Notes: generated by a model not told the origin, from the letters alone. Positions 23,018 through 31,640 are shown, counted from the first letter of the stretch. The stretch: 64,000 nt of DNA from Clostridia bacterium (GCA_910575405.1 CAJTER010000004.1:62001-126000); one strand, 5' to 3'. Program-made: numbers and translations.

Positions 23018-23335
23018 TTACCGCTCTTCTGGGAAGAGCATGGTAATATGCGTCTCATCGTCCATCACAAAGATCTTCCTGCCATTTAATTCTTCCGGTA
23101 TCTCGTCTCCCACATCCGTAAGGGCATAGGTCTGTTTCCGTTCCGGCTGTTCCTGCATATAGTCAATCCACAGAGTGCCTTCTTCATCCAGCTTCAGCCG
23201 AAAGACCTGTAAGTAATCCATGGCATGGGATTTCTGTTCCTGCTCTAATGCTGCCCACAGAAAGAGCTGCAGCTCCATCGGGACATTCTCTGCAATTCCT
23301 CTGGTACAATATCGTTCCTTATTTCCTTCAAACAT
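23018..23335 (-). CDS. Cassette gene 4': DUF960-like protein
   Basis: 105 aa from the ATG at 23335 (AGGAGA upstream). Counterpart of 9236-9550 with about two-thirds of residues alike; ends DDETHITMLFPEER. Overlaps gene 3' by eight bases, the same overlap as in element 1. Confidence 0.72.
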   Translation of the reverse strand: MFEGNKERYCTRGIAENVPMELQLFLWAALEQEQKSHAMDYLQVFRLKLDEEGTLWIDYMQEQPERKQTYALTDVGDEIPEELNGRKIFVMDDETHITMLFPEER

Positions 23336-23720
23336 CTTTCTTTTCTCCTGTTGTGTGGTTCTTGGTTTCCGTCTCAATCACGGCAGGCCGTATAATAATC
23401 AAATGATAGTCGCTGCCGCATAGAAATAGCTCTTCGATCCAGAGCACCCGTCCTTTCTTACACAGGAACTCCGCATACTCCGGCTCCTGTCCCATCAGGT
23501 GATAACGGCGGAGTAAGGCTTCATAGTCTGCCCTCGGATACGACTCTGGAAAGACTGCCAGATAGCCTCCCAGATCTCCATCTACGTCACGGTGCTCCCC
23601 ATAGTGCTGGTTTAAGGTTTGGATTACATCCAGTATCTCCGTTTTAACAGCTTCCGGTACAGACCCCGCCACTTTCGCCAGATGCTGCGGCTTCCATACT
23701 TTTGTATAGGTATCATACAA
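23328..23720 (-). CDS. Cassette gene 3': 130-aa protein of unknown function
   Basis: Counterpart of 9543-9938; TTG start behind AAGGAGGT in both. The central DVDGDLGGYLAVFPE and the EYAEFLCKKGRVLWIEELFL block are unchanged, marking the likely functional core. Confidence 0.75.
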   Translation of the reverse strand: MYDTYTKVWKPQHLAKVAGSVPEAVKTEILDVIQTLNQHYGEHRDVDGDLGGYLAVFPESYPRADYEALLRRYHLMGQEPEYAEFLCKKGRVLWIEELFLCGSDYHLIIIRPAVIETETKNHTTGEKKDV

Positions 23721-23738
23721 ATTCTTACCTCCTTTCCT

Positions 23739-24488
23739 TCATTCCTCTGCTTGTTCCTGCAGCTCCAGCAGCCTTTGATAAAATTCAATGGATAGCTCCC
23801 GATAAGACAGCACGTCTTCTGCATCAAGCTGAGGAAGATGCCGCAGAATAAAGGCTTCACTGAGTTCCTGATAGCATCCAATCTCCTCCCAGAATACATA
23901 GGATTCCATCTCTTCGATGAAGTCTTCCCTCAGCCTCTGGTGGAAGCACAGCGATCCCCAGTCCAGATCGTCCTTATGCCTGCGGATAAAGGCTTCTGTC
24001 AAACGTTGTCTAGCCGAAATACACCGCCATCCATCAGCAGTCAGGTGCGGCAGGAAGCGTTCTAATGCTGCCTCGGTCATTTTCCAATGGAGATGCTCAT
24101 TCTGCCAGATGCGATCCCAATCCAGATACTCTTCATATTTTTCTGCAAAGAGGAATCCAAAGTATTGATGTAAGGAAACCTCCTGCCAGTCTAAATACCC
24201 GGAGCACGCATCCATAAAGCTTTCCGATAAGTTCTGATACGCACATAAGACCGTAAAGTTTATGCGGTCGTGAAATTCCTGTGCAAATTCTATGGAAAGC
24301 GGCTGGTGTCTCCCAATCCATCGCCAATCCACTTCCTCTGCGTGCTCCCGTATTAAATCTTCTGGGATGGCCTGCGCATAGGATACGTCTTTCCAGTTGA
24401 CGTGCTCCGGAAAAGCTCTGAGGAATTCTTCGGATACGCCATGTTCGCAGGCGATGTCAAACCATTCTGCATAATCGGCTTTCTTCAT
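23739..24488 (-). CDS. Cassette gene 2': W/Q-repeat protein
   Basis: 249 aa, same length and repeat phase as 9957-10706. Conserved repeat positions are the Trp, the Gln and the LSExF block. Variation is concentrated in the middle units (4-6), as expected if these contact a variable partner; the first, third and last units are the most alike. The ATG overlaps the stop of gene 1' by four bases. Confidence 0.85.
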   Translation of the reverse strand: MKKADYAEWFDIACEHGVSEEFLRAFPEHVNWKDVSYAQAIPEDLIREHAEEVDWRWIGRHQPLSIEFAQEFHDRINFTVLCAYQNLSESFMDACSGYLDWQEVSLHQYFGFLFAEKYEEYLDWDRIWQNEHLHWKMTEAALERFLPHLTADGWRCISARQRLTEAFIRRHKDDLDWGSLCFHQRLREDFIEEMESYVFWEEIGCYQELSEAFILRHLPQLDAEDVLSYRELSIEFYQRLLELQEQAEE

Positions 24489-25189
24489 TTTGCTTCACCT
24501 TCTTTCATGAACATATCTACTTTTGAACGCTCTGCAGGCTCTTCGGCTGCTTTCAGAGCTTTTTTCTTCCTTCCTCTCTTTGCCGGTTTCTCTGGCGGAA
24601 GCTCCTTCTTTGGGAAGTGATACTCACATAAGCCCCAAGGCTCCCGCTTGTGACGAATCCCCAGGTAGAGAACATGGACACACTCTTCACTATCCAGCGT
24701 TAAGGATGGAGCGGACAGCTGATACAGTTTGCCCTGCGGGTGATAAGTAGCAAACAGGTTAGAAATACGTGCCTTTGTCAGATTCGCTGCTCTGCAGGTT
24801 GCCATGGAATTTCCCCAGGAAAGAATCAGAAACTTCTCCTGAAAATCTGTCTCCTTCAGAACGGATTCGATGTAAGCAAGGTTTTCTTCATCAACCTCTA
24901 AGCCTCTCGCAGACAGCTTTTCTGACTCACAGACCTGAGAGAACAGATTCAGGATACGGACAGAGCACAGGCCCAGCTCCTGCATCTTGCAGACCAGATG
25001 ATTGGTACTCAGGTCGGTCTTGTATGGTTCTGCTGTAGTGGTGGTTGGGTAGAGGCCAATTAAGACAGCGTCGCTTCCAGCGGCTGGCTCTCCGGTTTCA
25101 TTGAGTAATACTTTTTTGACTTCGTAGGTGCGTGCTCCGTCATCAGATGATACGATGGTGGTCTGCACGCTGGTGATGCTGGTGTTCAT
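24485..25189 (-). CDS. Cassette gene 1': DUF1643-like protein
   Basis: 234 aa, counterpart of 10723-11415 with very high identity over the first 190 residues. GLYPTTTT and LILSWGNSMATC mark the DUF1643-like core; the basic KPAKRGRKKK tail is kept. First gene behind the leader at 25190-25396. Confidence 0.78.
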   Translation of the reverse strand: MNTSITSVQTTIVSSDDGARTYEVKKVLLNETGEPAAGSDAVLIGLYPTTTTAEPYKTDLSTNHLVCKMQELGLCSVRILNLFSQVCESEKLSARGLEVDEENLAYIESVLKETDFQEKFLILSWGNSMATCRAANLTKARISNLFATYHPQGKLYQLSAPSLTLDSEECVHVLYLGIRHKREPWGLCEYHFPKKELPPEKPAKRGRKKKALKAAEEPAERSKVDMFMKEGEAK

Positions 25190-25226
25190 GGTTTTGTTCC
25201 TCCTTTTTGTGATGGTTTTGGATATG

Positions 25227-25272
25227 TAAAAAAGCAGAGGGGGTTGCTGGATTGCGGTTCCTCTACTTTTTT
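25227..25272 (-). terminator. Terminator hairpin inside the cassette leader (element 2)
   Basis: AAAAAGTAGAGG/CCTCTGCTTTTTT on the minus strand; a U-G pair replaces the C-G of element 1. Confidence 0.62.
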
Positions 25273-25296
25273 AACGATAGAGATATGAAGGTACTG

Positions 25297-25329
25297 CTAT
25301 GGTGTTGGGAGCACAGATCCCCGGAGCAT
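25297..25329 (-). CDS. Possible leader peptide MLRGSVLPTP
   Basis: Ten codons; aligned with MLRSVFRSP of element 1 with one whole-codon insertion. AAGG seven bases upstream of ATG. Confidence 0.4.
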   Translation of the reverse strand: MLRGSVLPTP

Positions 25330-25474
25330 AGAAGTGCCTTGTTTGGTTTGTGGCAATAAAAGAGCAGTAAGTACGTTGTTTCTTTGTACTTACTGCTTCA
25401 TTTTTTCACCTTTATTGTACGATATTACGATCTAATTGAAGGCCACTCAGTTCTTCTGTTCGCCTGTCGCTCTC

Positions 25475-26482
25475 TTATTTCACCTTTTTGATATATTGTA
25501 CCTTACAGCCTTTTCCTGGATTTTCCCAATATATAAAAGTCTTTGGATAGCCCTTATTACAGAGCACTTTCAGAGTAATCACATTTCCGTTTCTTTTAGC
25601 ATCATACTCACTTAATTTATTGGTTAAATCCTGCACATTTTTGAAACTTCCATAGTCATCTTTTTTTGCCTTTTTGCTGTATTGCTGCCATGCAGGATTA
25701 CTTATACCACTTGCAAGCACTATCTCACTACCAAGGCATGTATTCTTTTTCATTTTTCCATAGGTAATTTTCCAGATATCATACTTTTGCACGGGAATTT
25801 CTGTTTTATAAGAAGCACTTGTCTTGCTGTCTTTTACCGTAACGTAAAGCGTGGCGGATTTCTTTTTGCTATTAATCATGGAGCCATTTTTAATGGTTTT
25901 CTTTGTCTTTCCATCTTTAAAAACGATAGATGAAAGTTTCCATCCTTTGTTCATGGATATTTTTAGTTTCCCCTTTTCATTATTATAAATATGGCCTTGT
26001 CCTACGTAGGTGTTCAGGGATTTAGCAGAGGCAGTTCCAATTTTCAGGCTCTTTATCCCGTTTGCCTTTTTTACGATGACCGTCTTTGTTGCAGTACAGG
26101 TCTTTTCTACAACATCCTCGTCTCCATCTTCATCAATCACATCTGCCCAATAGGTAATGGTTGCTGTTATTTTTGCAGTGCCGGGATTTTCTCCCCTCAC
26201 ATAAGTGGAAGCTTTGTTTTCCTTGTCCACAGATGCAATCTTTGGCTTGTCGGACTTCCAAGAGATGGAGATTACATCCTCTGGCAGATTATGAAGCTTA
26301 ATCGTTCTGACATCATAGCAACCATCTGTGTTCAAGAAAAGTACCCCCTGATTCCCCATCGTCAAGGTTGGATTACTGCTGGCATAGGTATTCTTTGTGT
26401 TCAGGCCCATTGTCAAGCCTATTGCCAATATCATGACGAGCAATACCAGCAGGCTTCTGTTTGTTTTCGCTTCCTGTTTCAT
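25475..26482 (-). CDS. Secreted protein with Ig-like (Big2-type) domain
   Basis: 335 aa. A signal peptide (about residues 8-35, Leu/Ile-rich, ending TYASS) precedes a bacterial Ig-like region: SISWKSDKPKIASVDKENKA, then GTAKITATI, typical of Big2 domains in surface proteins. The remainder (about 145-335) is Lys-rich and beta-predicted, not recognised. It probably acts at the cell surface. 22 bases downstream of the carboxypeptidase stop and in the same direction, so likely one operon: a two-gene envelope cargo of element 2. Confidence 0.8.
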   Translation of the reverse strand: MKQEAKTNRSLLVLLVMILAIGLTMGLNTKNTYASSNPTLTMGNQGVLFLNTDGCYDVRTIKLHNLPEDVISISWKSDKPKIASVDKENKASTYVRGENPGTAKITATITYWADVIDEDGDEDVVEKTCTATKTVIVKKANGIKSLKIGTASAKSLNTYVGQGHIYNNEKGKLKISMNKGWKLSSIVFKDGKTKKTIKNGSMINSKKKSATLYVTVKDSKTSASYKTEIPVQKYDIWKITYGKMKKNTCLGSEIVLASGISNPAWQQYSKKAKKDDYGSFKNVQDLTNKLSEYDAKRNGNVITLKVLCNKGYPKTFIYWENPGKGCKVQYIKKVK

Positions 26483-26504
26483 AACTTCCTCCTTCTTTTG
26501 CTGT

Positions 26505-27704
26505 TTAGATATATTTTTTGATATAACGGATTAACGTCTTCGTATCCTCCCATCGCTGGGCGGTTTCCTTTGCACCTAGTACAACGGTAATGTAGCACTT
26601 TCCCTTATGCCGGTAGGCGCCTACAAAGCAGCAGCCCGCATGTTCGGTGGTGCCAGTCTTAATGCCTGCAATTCCAGATACTTGTCCCAGCAGCTTATTG
26701 GTGCTGCGGAAGGTATAGGATTTCCTGTGTTTTAAGCTGGTGAAGCTGTATTTCCTTGTTTGGATCACCTGCCGGAAGTGATGGTTCTTCATAGCATATC
26801 CACCGATGATGGCCAGATCCCTTGCGGTGGAATAATGGTTCTTGCTGTCCAGGCCGTGGGGATTGACGAAGTGGGTATTGCTACAGCCCAGTTCCTTTGC
26901 CTTCCGGTTCATCTTCTTTGCAAAGGCTTTCACACTTCCTGATGTATGCTCGGCCAGGGCGGTTGCGGAGCCGTTGTCCGATAAGACCAGAGCCGCATAG
27001 AGCAGATGCTTCATTTTTACCTTATCCCCGGTCTTGTAGCGCAGGGTGGTAAAGGGTGTTGTGACGGCCTTCCTGGAAAGGGTTGCCTTGCTGTCCCACT
27101 TTTTGTTTTCCAGTGCCAGAATTGCGGTCATCATTTTGGTGGTGCTGGCGTTGGCCCGTTTCTTGTCCATGGATTTGCCATAGAAAATCTGGCCGGATTT
27201 CTGTTCCATGATGATAGCGCTCTTGCCATGCAGCTTTAAGGTTTCCCGATTTCTCGTGCAAATAGCGATCTTCTGGCTGGTATAGGCAGTTCCGCCTTTT
27301 CCTTGTTTCATGGAAAGCCGCCACACGGAGCGGTTTGTTTTTTTCCAGTCCTTTGGATAAGTGACGGTGACTTTGTCCTTCTCCGTTTCGTCTGTGCGGA
27401 AGGTTTTCTTTGTCTTCCATGTTCCTGCTTTTCGGTCATACATTTGCAGAGAAACGGTTCTCCCTCTTGCCGGATAGATGGAAATGGTGTCCTTAATGGT
27501 GCTGCTGGCTGGTTTGGTTGTGTCTTCCATAATCCCGCTGATTCTGGTATCAATTACCGGGGCTGGCTCTGGTTCGGAAGGCTCCTGTGGGTCTTCGTCC
27601 GCGTAAACAGCGGGAGCCATTGCCAGCAGGAGCAGCATACTAAGCAGCAGGAAAAGAAAAAGCCTGCTACGTCTTTGTCCGGCCTGGTTTGTGCTAGGGT
27701 TCAT
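26505..27704 (-). CDS. D-alanyl-D-alanine carboxypeptidase (peptidase S11)
   Basis: 399 aa, complete copy of the gene cut at 1-1173. It has a signal or anchor segment (about 14-35) and a 110-residue N-terminal extension after it, then the penicillin-binding-protein fold with S187-T-T-K190, S242-D-N244 and K349-T-G351. It removes the last D-Ala from stem peptides and would be a beta-lactam target. It lacks the usual C-terminal PBP5 domain, ending soon after the catalytic domain. Carriage on an integrative element is unusual. Confidence 0.9.
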   Translation of the reverse strand: MNPSTNQAGQRRSRLFLFLLLSMLLLLAMAPAVYADEDPQEPSEPEPAPVIDTRISGIMEDTTKPASSTIKDTISIYPARGRTVSLQMYDRKAGTWKTKKTFRTDETEKDKVTVTYPKDWKKTNRSVWRLSMKQGKGGTAYTSQKIAICTRNRETLKLHGKSAIIMEQKSGQIFYGKSMDKKRANASTTKMMTAILALENKKWDSKATLSRKAVTTPFTTLRYKTGDKVKMKHLLYAALVLSDNGSATALAEHTSGSVKAFAKKMNRKAKELGCSNTHFVNPHGLDSKNHYSTARDLAIIGGYAMKNHHFRQVIQTRKYSFTSLKHRKSYTFRSTNKLLGQVSGIAGIKTGTTEHAGCCFVGAYRHKGKCYITVVLGAKETAQRWEDTKTLIRYIKKYI

Positions 27705-27945
27705 TGGTGTGTTGTCCTCCTTCTTTATTTGATAGTTTTCTCATTTCATTCCCCTGTTTATTGTGTTCGCAATCATTAATCGCCAATACTCCTTGTTTAT
27801 ACCTTTGTACAGGTAATCCCCGGCTCTGCCTATCAAACAACCACAGATTTTGGGTTTTTATCGCTATGAGTATACTTTCTATCCCCTCTTTCACCTCCTG
27901 TATTTCTGCCTGTCTTATCAAGCCTTCCAGACATCTATCTATCAA
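27694..27945 (-). CDS. Small conserved protein upstream of the carboxypeptidase (frame differs from copy 1)
   Basis: 83 codons from a TTG preceded by GGAGAG. Shares EVKEGIESILIAIKTQNLWL with 1210-1428, but a one-base difference sends the C-terminus into another frame, so that it runs into the carboxypeptidase start. Either this copy or the other is frameshifted; the conserved N-terminal half is the credible part. Confidence 0.4.
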   Translation of the reverse strand: MIDRCLEGLIRQAEIQEVKEGIESILIAIKTQNLWLFDRQSRGLPVQRYKQGVLAINDCEHNKQGNEMRKLSNKEGGQHTNEP

Positions 27946-28073
27946 AATAATTTCTCTCCGTTCTTGTCTGTATCTATATATTTAACTTTTTTAGATTATT
28001 CTATCACGCTTCTGTCCATATTACAATCAGGATATTAAATTATTTTACACAGACAAGAAAGAAGGCTGATCCA

Positions 28074-28394
28074 TTGCTACAGGAAATTGATTATGCCCAG
28101 TTAGGCAGAAAAGTAAAGTCTCTCCGCCTGAAACACGGCCTTACGCAAGATGCGTTAGCAGAACAGGTCCATTGCTATACGTCCCATATTTCCAATATTG
28201 AAAATGATCATACGAAAGTCAGCCTAAATACCCTGCTTGCCATTGCCAATGCTCTGCATACCAGCATTGACTATTTACTTTCCGAACAATACGACAATCC
28301 TTCCCTTGCTTTGGAGCAGGAAATCCTTCGCGCGGTGCAGCGCTGTGATCTTGAAACAAAAGAAAAAATCCTCAAGATTATTGAGATTTTATAG
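28074..28394 (+). CDS. XRE-family transcriptional regulator (copy 2)
   Basis: 106 aa, nearly identical to 1541-1861; TTG start behind AGAAAGAAGG. HTH at about residues 8-62. Overlaps the convergent helical gene by 17 bases, exactly as in element 0. Confidence 0.85.
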   Translation: MLQEIDYAQLGRKVKSLRLKHGLTQDALAEQVHCYTSHISNIENDHTKVSLNTLLAIANALHTSIDYLLSEQYDNPSLALEQEILRAVQRCDLETKEKILKIIEIL

Positions 28395-28626
28395 AAGCCT
28401 CAGAATCCGTTTCTTCCTCAGAAATCAGCCGCAAAATTGCCTGCAATTCTTCTAATACCCTTCGTGCTTGCTGGACACTTCCATGGATCGCTTCCATATA
28501 GGTACTTGTGTCATATATGTTTTCCTGTTCTGCTGTATAAATGGCAAATAATGTACTCTTTAGAATTTCCATTTGCTGTTTGATATGCTGCACCTCATCG
28601 TACAGGTGACATTGCTGTTTGTTCAT
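28378..28626 (-). CDS. Small helical protein, family member f (element 2)
   Basis: 82 aa, about 85% like 1845-2093. Core QMEILKSTLFAIYTAEQENI, YMEAIHGSVQQARRVLEELQ. Differences cluster at the C-terminus. Function unknown. Confidence 0.7.
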   Translation of the reverse strand: MNKQQCHLYDEVQHIKQQMEILKSTLFAIYTAEQENIYDTSTYMEAIHGSVQQARRVLEELQAILRLISEEETDSEASIKSQ

Positions 28627-28766
28627 TCCCTCTTTTCTCCTTTCCTCCACGCTTTTCGTAATGGTTCATGCCTATCTTAGCAAACCACCCGGACACCTGT
28701 CTGTCCGAGTGAATTTTTTATGTATGTTGTCTATCAGAAAATTGCTGTTCATGCACCATACCTCCT

Positions 28767-28988
28767 TTACCTATCCTCATTGACCCATTCCAGAAATATC
28801 TCTACCTCTTCTTTCAGCCGATACGCCTGCCTGGACATTCCATAGATCGCATCCTGATAAGTCTCCGGATTTGCAAACTCTGCCCGCATCGCGTCATGCA
28901 CGGCTTCTAAGGTGCTCCAGAGGGTGCGGATTTCAATGGTGATTTCTTCCACACGGTTCTGGACTTCCAATAATTCTTCTGTATTCAT
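28767..28988 (-). CDS. Small helical protein, family member g (element 2)
   Basis: 73 aa, close to 2478-2699 (IRTLWSTLEAVHDAMRAEF, TYQDAIYGMSRQAYRL, FLEWVNEDR). Leader hairpin at 29029-29066 upstream. The gene equivalent to 2224-2463 is absent between this gene and the previous one. Confidence 0.75.
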   Translation of the reverse strand: MNTEELLEVQNRVEEITIEIRTLWSTLEAVHDAMRAEFANPETYQDAIYGMSRQAYRLKEEVEIFLEWVNEDR

Positions 28989-29028
28989 GGTTTTCTCTAC
29001 CTCCCTTCTTTTCTACAGAAATAAAAAG

Positions 29029-29066
29029 AATCCACTGTCCTAGCCAATTTGCTAAAACAGTAGATT
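29029..29066 (-). promoter_or_regulatory. Structured 5' leader hairpin of the small helical gene (element 2)
   Basis: Minus-strand GAATCTACTGT/ACAGTGGATTC (one U-G) with inner TAGC/GCTA. Compared with copy 13509-13547, the closing C-G becomes U-A, a compensatory change. Confidence 0.65.
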
Positions 29067-29216
29067 CAAAGTAATAATATATATTTGTAGTTGGAAGGAG
29101 CTACAGGCAAGAAAAAGTATACAATGATTCATAAACAATAAAGACAAGGCAGGACTTATAGTAAATTGTCACGGAGAAAGTCTTTCAATCTCAGCTGCTA
29201 AAAAAGATTCTAAAAC

Positions 29217-29290
29217 AATGCCACGGCACCGCAATGAGAGATCGCCCCGGTAAACAAGGGGAATCTTTGATTCTGAGGATCGGCGGCATT
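29217..29290. repeat. 74-bp palindromic element, copy 5 (right end of element 2)
   Basis: Arms AATGCCaCGG/CGGCGGCATT with inner CCCC/GGGG; 357 bp from the tRNA 3' end. Confidence 0.8.
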
Positions 29291-29540
29291 TTCTAATTCG
29301 TAAGCATCGCCATATCCAGCAGCTCAGAAAAACCTTGTACTTTCCAAGCAGAAGCCTATAGCATTTAGCCAGCTCACCTGCCCAGCTAGAATTTCCCCAG
29401 CTGCCAAATTTCCTACACCAACCCTTCTACCTATTCCTGCCCCCGTCGCCCGTCTCGACGACGAGCTGACGCCGAGAATCAGGCAAACTCTTCTTTCGCC
29501 GCCCATTCGCCGCCCGAGTAAAACCCACTAAAAAACATTA

Positions 29541-29570
29541 GAAGTAACTACTTGTAACCAGATGTAAATC
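29541..29570. repeat. Three tandem 10-bp repeats (element 2 end)
   Basis: GAAGTAACTA, CTTGTAACCA, GATGTAAATC in direct succession; same array as 3271-3300 and 15161-15190. Confidence 0.5.
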
Positions 29571-29604
29571 GCCCAAACCCATTGGAATCAAGCCATTTCG
29601 GGCA

Positions 29605-29641
29605 CAAAAAAACCTTGAAATCATTGAAATTCCAAGGTTTG
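29605..29641 (-). terminator. Terminator directly after tRNA-fMet, carried by element 2
   Basis: Minus-strand AAACCT(T)GGAAT/ATTtC..AGGTTTTTTT, six bases after the tRNA CCA end. Confidence 0.75.
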
Positions 29642-29646
29642 TTTCA

Positions 29647-29722
29647 TGGTTGCGGGGACAGGATTCGAACCTGCGGCCTCCGGGTTATGAGCCCGACGAG
29701 CTACCAACTGCTCCACCCCGCG
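29647..29722 (-). tRNA. Initiator tRNA-fMet (CAT), integration target
   Basis: 76 nt with encoded CCA. Anticodon loop CTCATAA is flanked by GGG/CCC. The first base pair is C1-A72 mismatched, the hallmark of bacterial initiator tRNA together with the three G-C pairs in the anticodon stem. Its 3' 45 nt recur at 15270 and 3378 as att cores, so each inserted element has rebuilt the gene. Confidence 0.95.
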
Positions 29723-29740
29723 ATATCAAACTATTAAAAT

Positions 29741-29829
29741 TGGTGCCGAAGACCGGGGTCGAACCGGTACGATCGGTAAGGATCACGGGATTTTAAGTCC
29801 CGCGTGTCTGCCAATTCCACCACTTCGGC
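29741..29829 (-). tRNA. tRNA-Leu (TAA)
   Basis: 89 nt with encoded CCA, long variable arm and anticodon TAA in loop CTTAAAA. Confidence 0.93.
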
Positions 29830-29868
29830 AAGCTCTTCGGAAGAACTTGCTTCCGAATGTGTTTTTAT

Positions 29869-29943
29869 TGGCTCCAAGGGTGGGGCTCGAACCCACAGCC
29901 TACCGGTTAACAGCCGGTTGCTCCACCATTGAGCTACCTTGGA
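29869..29943 (-). tRNA. tRNA-Asn (GTT)
   Basis: 75 nt with encoded CCA; acceptor TCCAAGG/CCTTGGA, anticodon GTT in loop CTGTTAA. Probably the first gene of the tRNA cluster Asn-Leu-fMet. Confidence 0.93.
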
Positions 29944-30125
29944 ACATCATCTCTCCTGACGACATTTGTTATTATACTATATACTACGGAACTATGTCAA
30001 CATCTTTTTGCAAGTTTTTCTATTTTTTATTTCATGTAATTTTTTGTAAATTCCAACAGTCTAATTTCCCCGCTGAGCAGCAAGTTAGTGCTACCATATT
30101 CCTGAATTTATGATAAAATAGATAC

Positions 30126-31247
30126 ATGAAAAAACATGCTATTATTCCAATTTTCATCCCCCATCAAGGTTGCCCCAATGGCTGTGTTTTCTGCAACCAG
30201 AAGACGATTACAGCCCGCAAGCCGGATATAGGAAAAGATGAAATCACAACAACAATAGAAACCTGGCTATCCACTTTGGTGGATCGCCCTGGCCTGGAAA
30301 CTGTGGAAATCGCGTTTTTTGGCGGAAGCTTTACCGGAATTCCCATGAAGCAGCAGTCCGCATATCTTGAAATTGCCAAACGCTATAAATCCTCAGGCTT
30401 GGTACAGAAAATTCATCTTTCCACCCGGCCCGACTACATTAACAGGGAAATCCTCAATAACTTGAAAGCCTTTGGGGTTGATATTATTGAGCTGGGCGTT
30501 CAGTCCTTTGATGAAGAAGTTCTCACCGCTTCTGGGCGGGGACACGACAGCTCCTGTATTTATACAGCCTCGGCTCTGATTCACGAATATGATTTTGAAC
30601 TGGGGATTCAGCTCATGCTGGGACTTCCTACCGATTCTCCGGAAAAATGTCTTTATTCTGCCAGAGAAACAGTCAAAATAAAGCCCTCTCTCGCCCGTCT
30701 CTATCCAACGGTAGTCATACAGGATACGGCGCTGATGGAGCTTTATAAAAAGAGACTTTATACACCTCTTACAACCGAGGAAGCGGTCAGCACAGCAAAA
30801 GAAATGTACAAGATTCTTACAGAAGCCGGAATTCAGATCATCCGGGTCGGTCTTAAAAGCTCGGATCTGATTCGGGAAGACGGAGAAATTAGCGGTCACA
30901 CATTTCATCCTGCATTCCGCCAGCTTGTGGAAGGTTCCATTGCCCGCGAAAAGATGGAATATCTGCTGAAACGGGTGCTGAGTTCTGGAAACGGCAAGGT
31001 TGATACAAAGGGTGCTCCAGATGTCTGTGATCAGAATGGTGCTGCCTGCCTGGATGCCAGCTGCGAAGAAGTCACTTTTTTGAGCAGTGAAAAATGGTTT
31101 TCCAATATGATCGGCCACAAAGGCTGCAATAAGGCGCATTTCGCAAAGACCTTTCCCCATCTTTCCATAGACTATAAAACCTCGCAGCTGCAGGACGGTT
31201 CTATTGCCATTGCAGTTGCAGACGGCTCATATTTTGTGGTAAAATAG
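30126..31247 (+). CDS. Elp3/oxygen-independent coproporphyrinogen-type radical SAM protein
   Basis: 373 aa. The 4Fe-4S motif C16-PNG-C20-VF-C23 lies at the start of a radical SAM barrel (FFGGSFTGIP, then STRPDYI, then ELGVQSF, then QLMLGLP), the signature of the Elp3-like group lacking an obvious acetyltransferase domain. The C-terminal part (about 300-373) is shorter and unplaced. Exact substrate unknown. TATGATAAAAT ends only a few bases before the ATG and no ribosome-binding site is seen, so the transcript may be nearly leaderless. Confidence 0.85.
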   Translation: MKKHAIIPIFIPHQGCPNGCVFCNQKTITARKPDIGKDEITTTIETWLSTLVDRPGLETVEIAFFGGSFTGIPMKQQSAYLEIAKRYKSSGLVQKIHLSTRPDYINREILNNLKAFGVDIIELGVQSFDEEVLTASGRGHDSSCIYTASALIHEYDFELGIQLMLGLPTDSPEKCLYSARETVKIKPSLARLYPTVVIQDTALMELYKKRLYTPLTTEEAVSTAKEMYKILTEAGIQIIRVGLKSSDLIREDGEISGHTFHPAFRQLVEGSIAREKMEYLLKRVLSSGNGKVDTKGAPDVCDQNGAACLDASCEEVTFLSSEKWFSNMIGHKGCNKAHFAKTFPHLSIDYKTSQLQDGSIAIAVADGSYFVVK

Positions 31248-31342
31248 TTGGCGTAATGTCCGGCAGGCCTTTCTGGAGCCTGCATCTACGGAGTGGTAAA
31301 AGCAATGAAAAATGCTCATGTAAATAAAATTTAGGAGGAATT

Positions 31343-31606
31343 ATGAAAGCGGTAATTACAGTAATCGGAAAAGATATGGTCGGTATTCTGGCAAAAGTAA
31401 GCGGTACCTGCGCAGATGCTAATGCCAATGTTGTGGAAGTTACCCAGTCGATTCTGCAGGATTATTTTGCAATGATTATGCTCATTGATATTGAGCATAT
31501 GACCTGTGGCCTGGAGGAATTAAAAAACAAGTTGGAAGAAAACGTCCCAAGCATGGAAATTCATGTTATGCACGAAGATATTTTCAATTCCATGCACAGA
31601 ATTTAA
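31343..31606 (+). CDS. ACT-domain protein (UPF0237 type)
   Basis: 87 aa, essentially one ACT domain: AVITVIGKDMVGILAKVSGT, then VVEVTQSILQDYFAMIMLID. Such proteins sense amino acids or regulate enzymes; in Firmicutes they sit beside UPF0210 genes, as here (35 bases upstream of 31641). Strong AGGAGG site. Confidence 0.9.
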   Translation: MKAVITVIGKDMVGILAKVSGTCADANANVVEVTQSILQDYFAMIMLIDIEHMTCGLEELKNKLEENVPSMEIHVMHEDIFNSMHRI

Positions 31607-31640
31607 GACTATTGTTTAAAACTATTGGAGGAAGAAAACG

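Larger units (their letters stand above)
25190..25396 (-). promoter_or_regulatory. Attenuator-like leader of the seven-gene cassette (element 2)
   Basis: Same order as in element 1: GCAGTAAGTAC/GTACTTACTGC hairpin (25364-25396), AAGG-started stem with a ten-codon ORF, then a terminator-like hairpin (25227-25272) with TTTTTT. Conserved TTGCCACAAAC lies between the first two parts. Confidence 0.65.
15315..29691. mobile_element. Element 2: 14.4-kb integrative element in tRNA-fMet
   Basis: Bounded by the att core at 15270-15314 and the intact tRNA-fMet. It carries an integrase, a small acidic ORF, a P4/D5-type helicase, a non-coding 1.1-kb region, an Rpn-type nuclease, the second copy of the seven-gene cassette, a Big2-like secreted protein, a D-Ala-D-Ala carboxypeptidase, an XRE regulator and two helical-family genes. 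Adjacent to the live tRNA, it is the innermost element. Confidence 0.85.

Noticed and set aside
3424-29691. Conjugation (ICE/IME) or prophage identity
   Set aside because: No relaxase, coupling ATPase, mating-pore, portal, capsid, tail or terminase genes seen.
1-29700. CRISPR array or cas genes
   Set aside because: No regularly spaced short repeats with unique spacers; the repeats present are dispersed or tandem without spacers.
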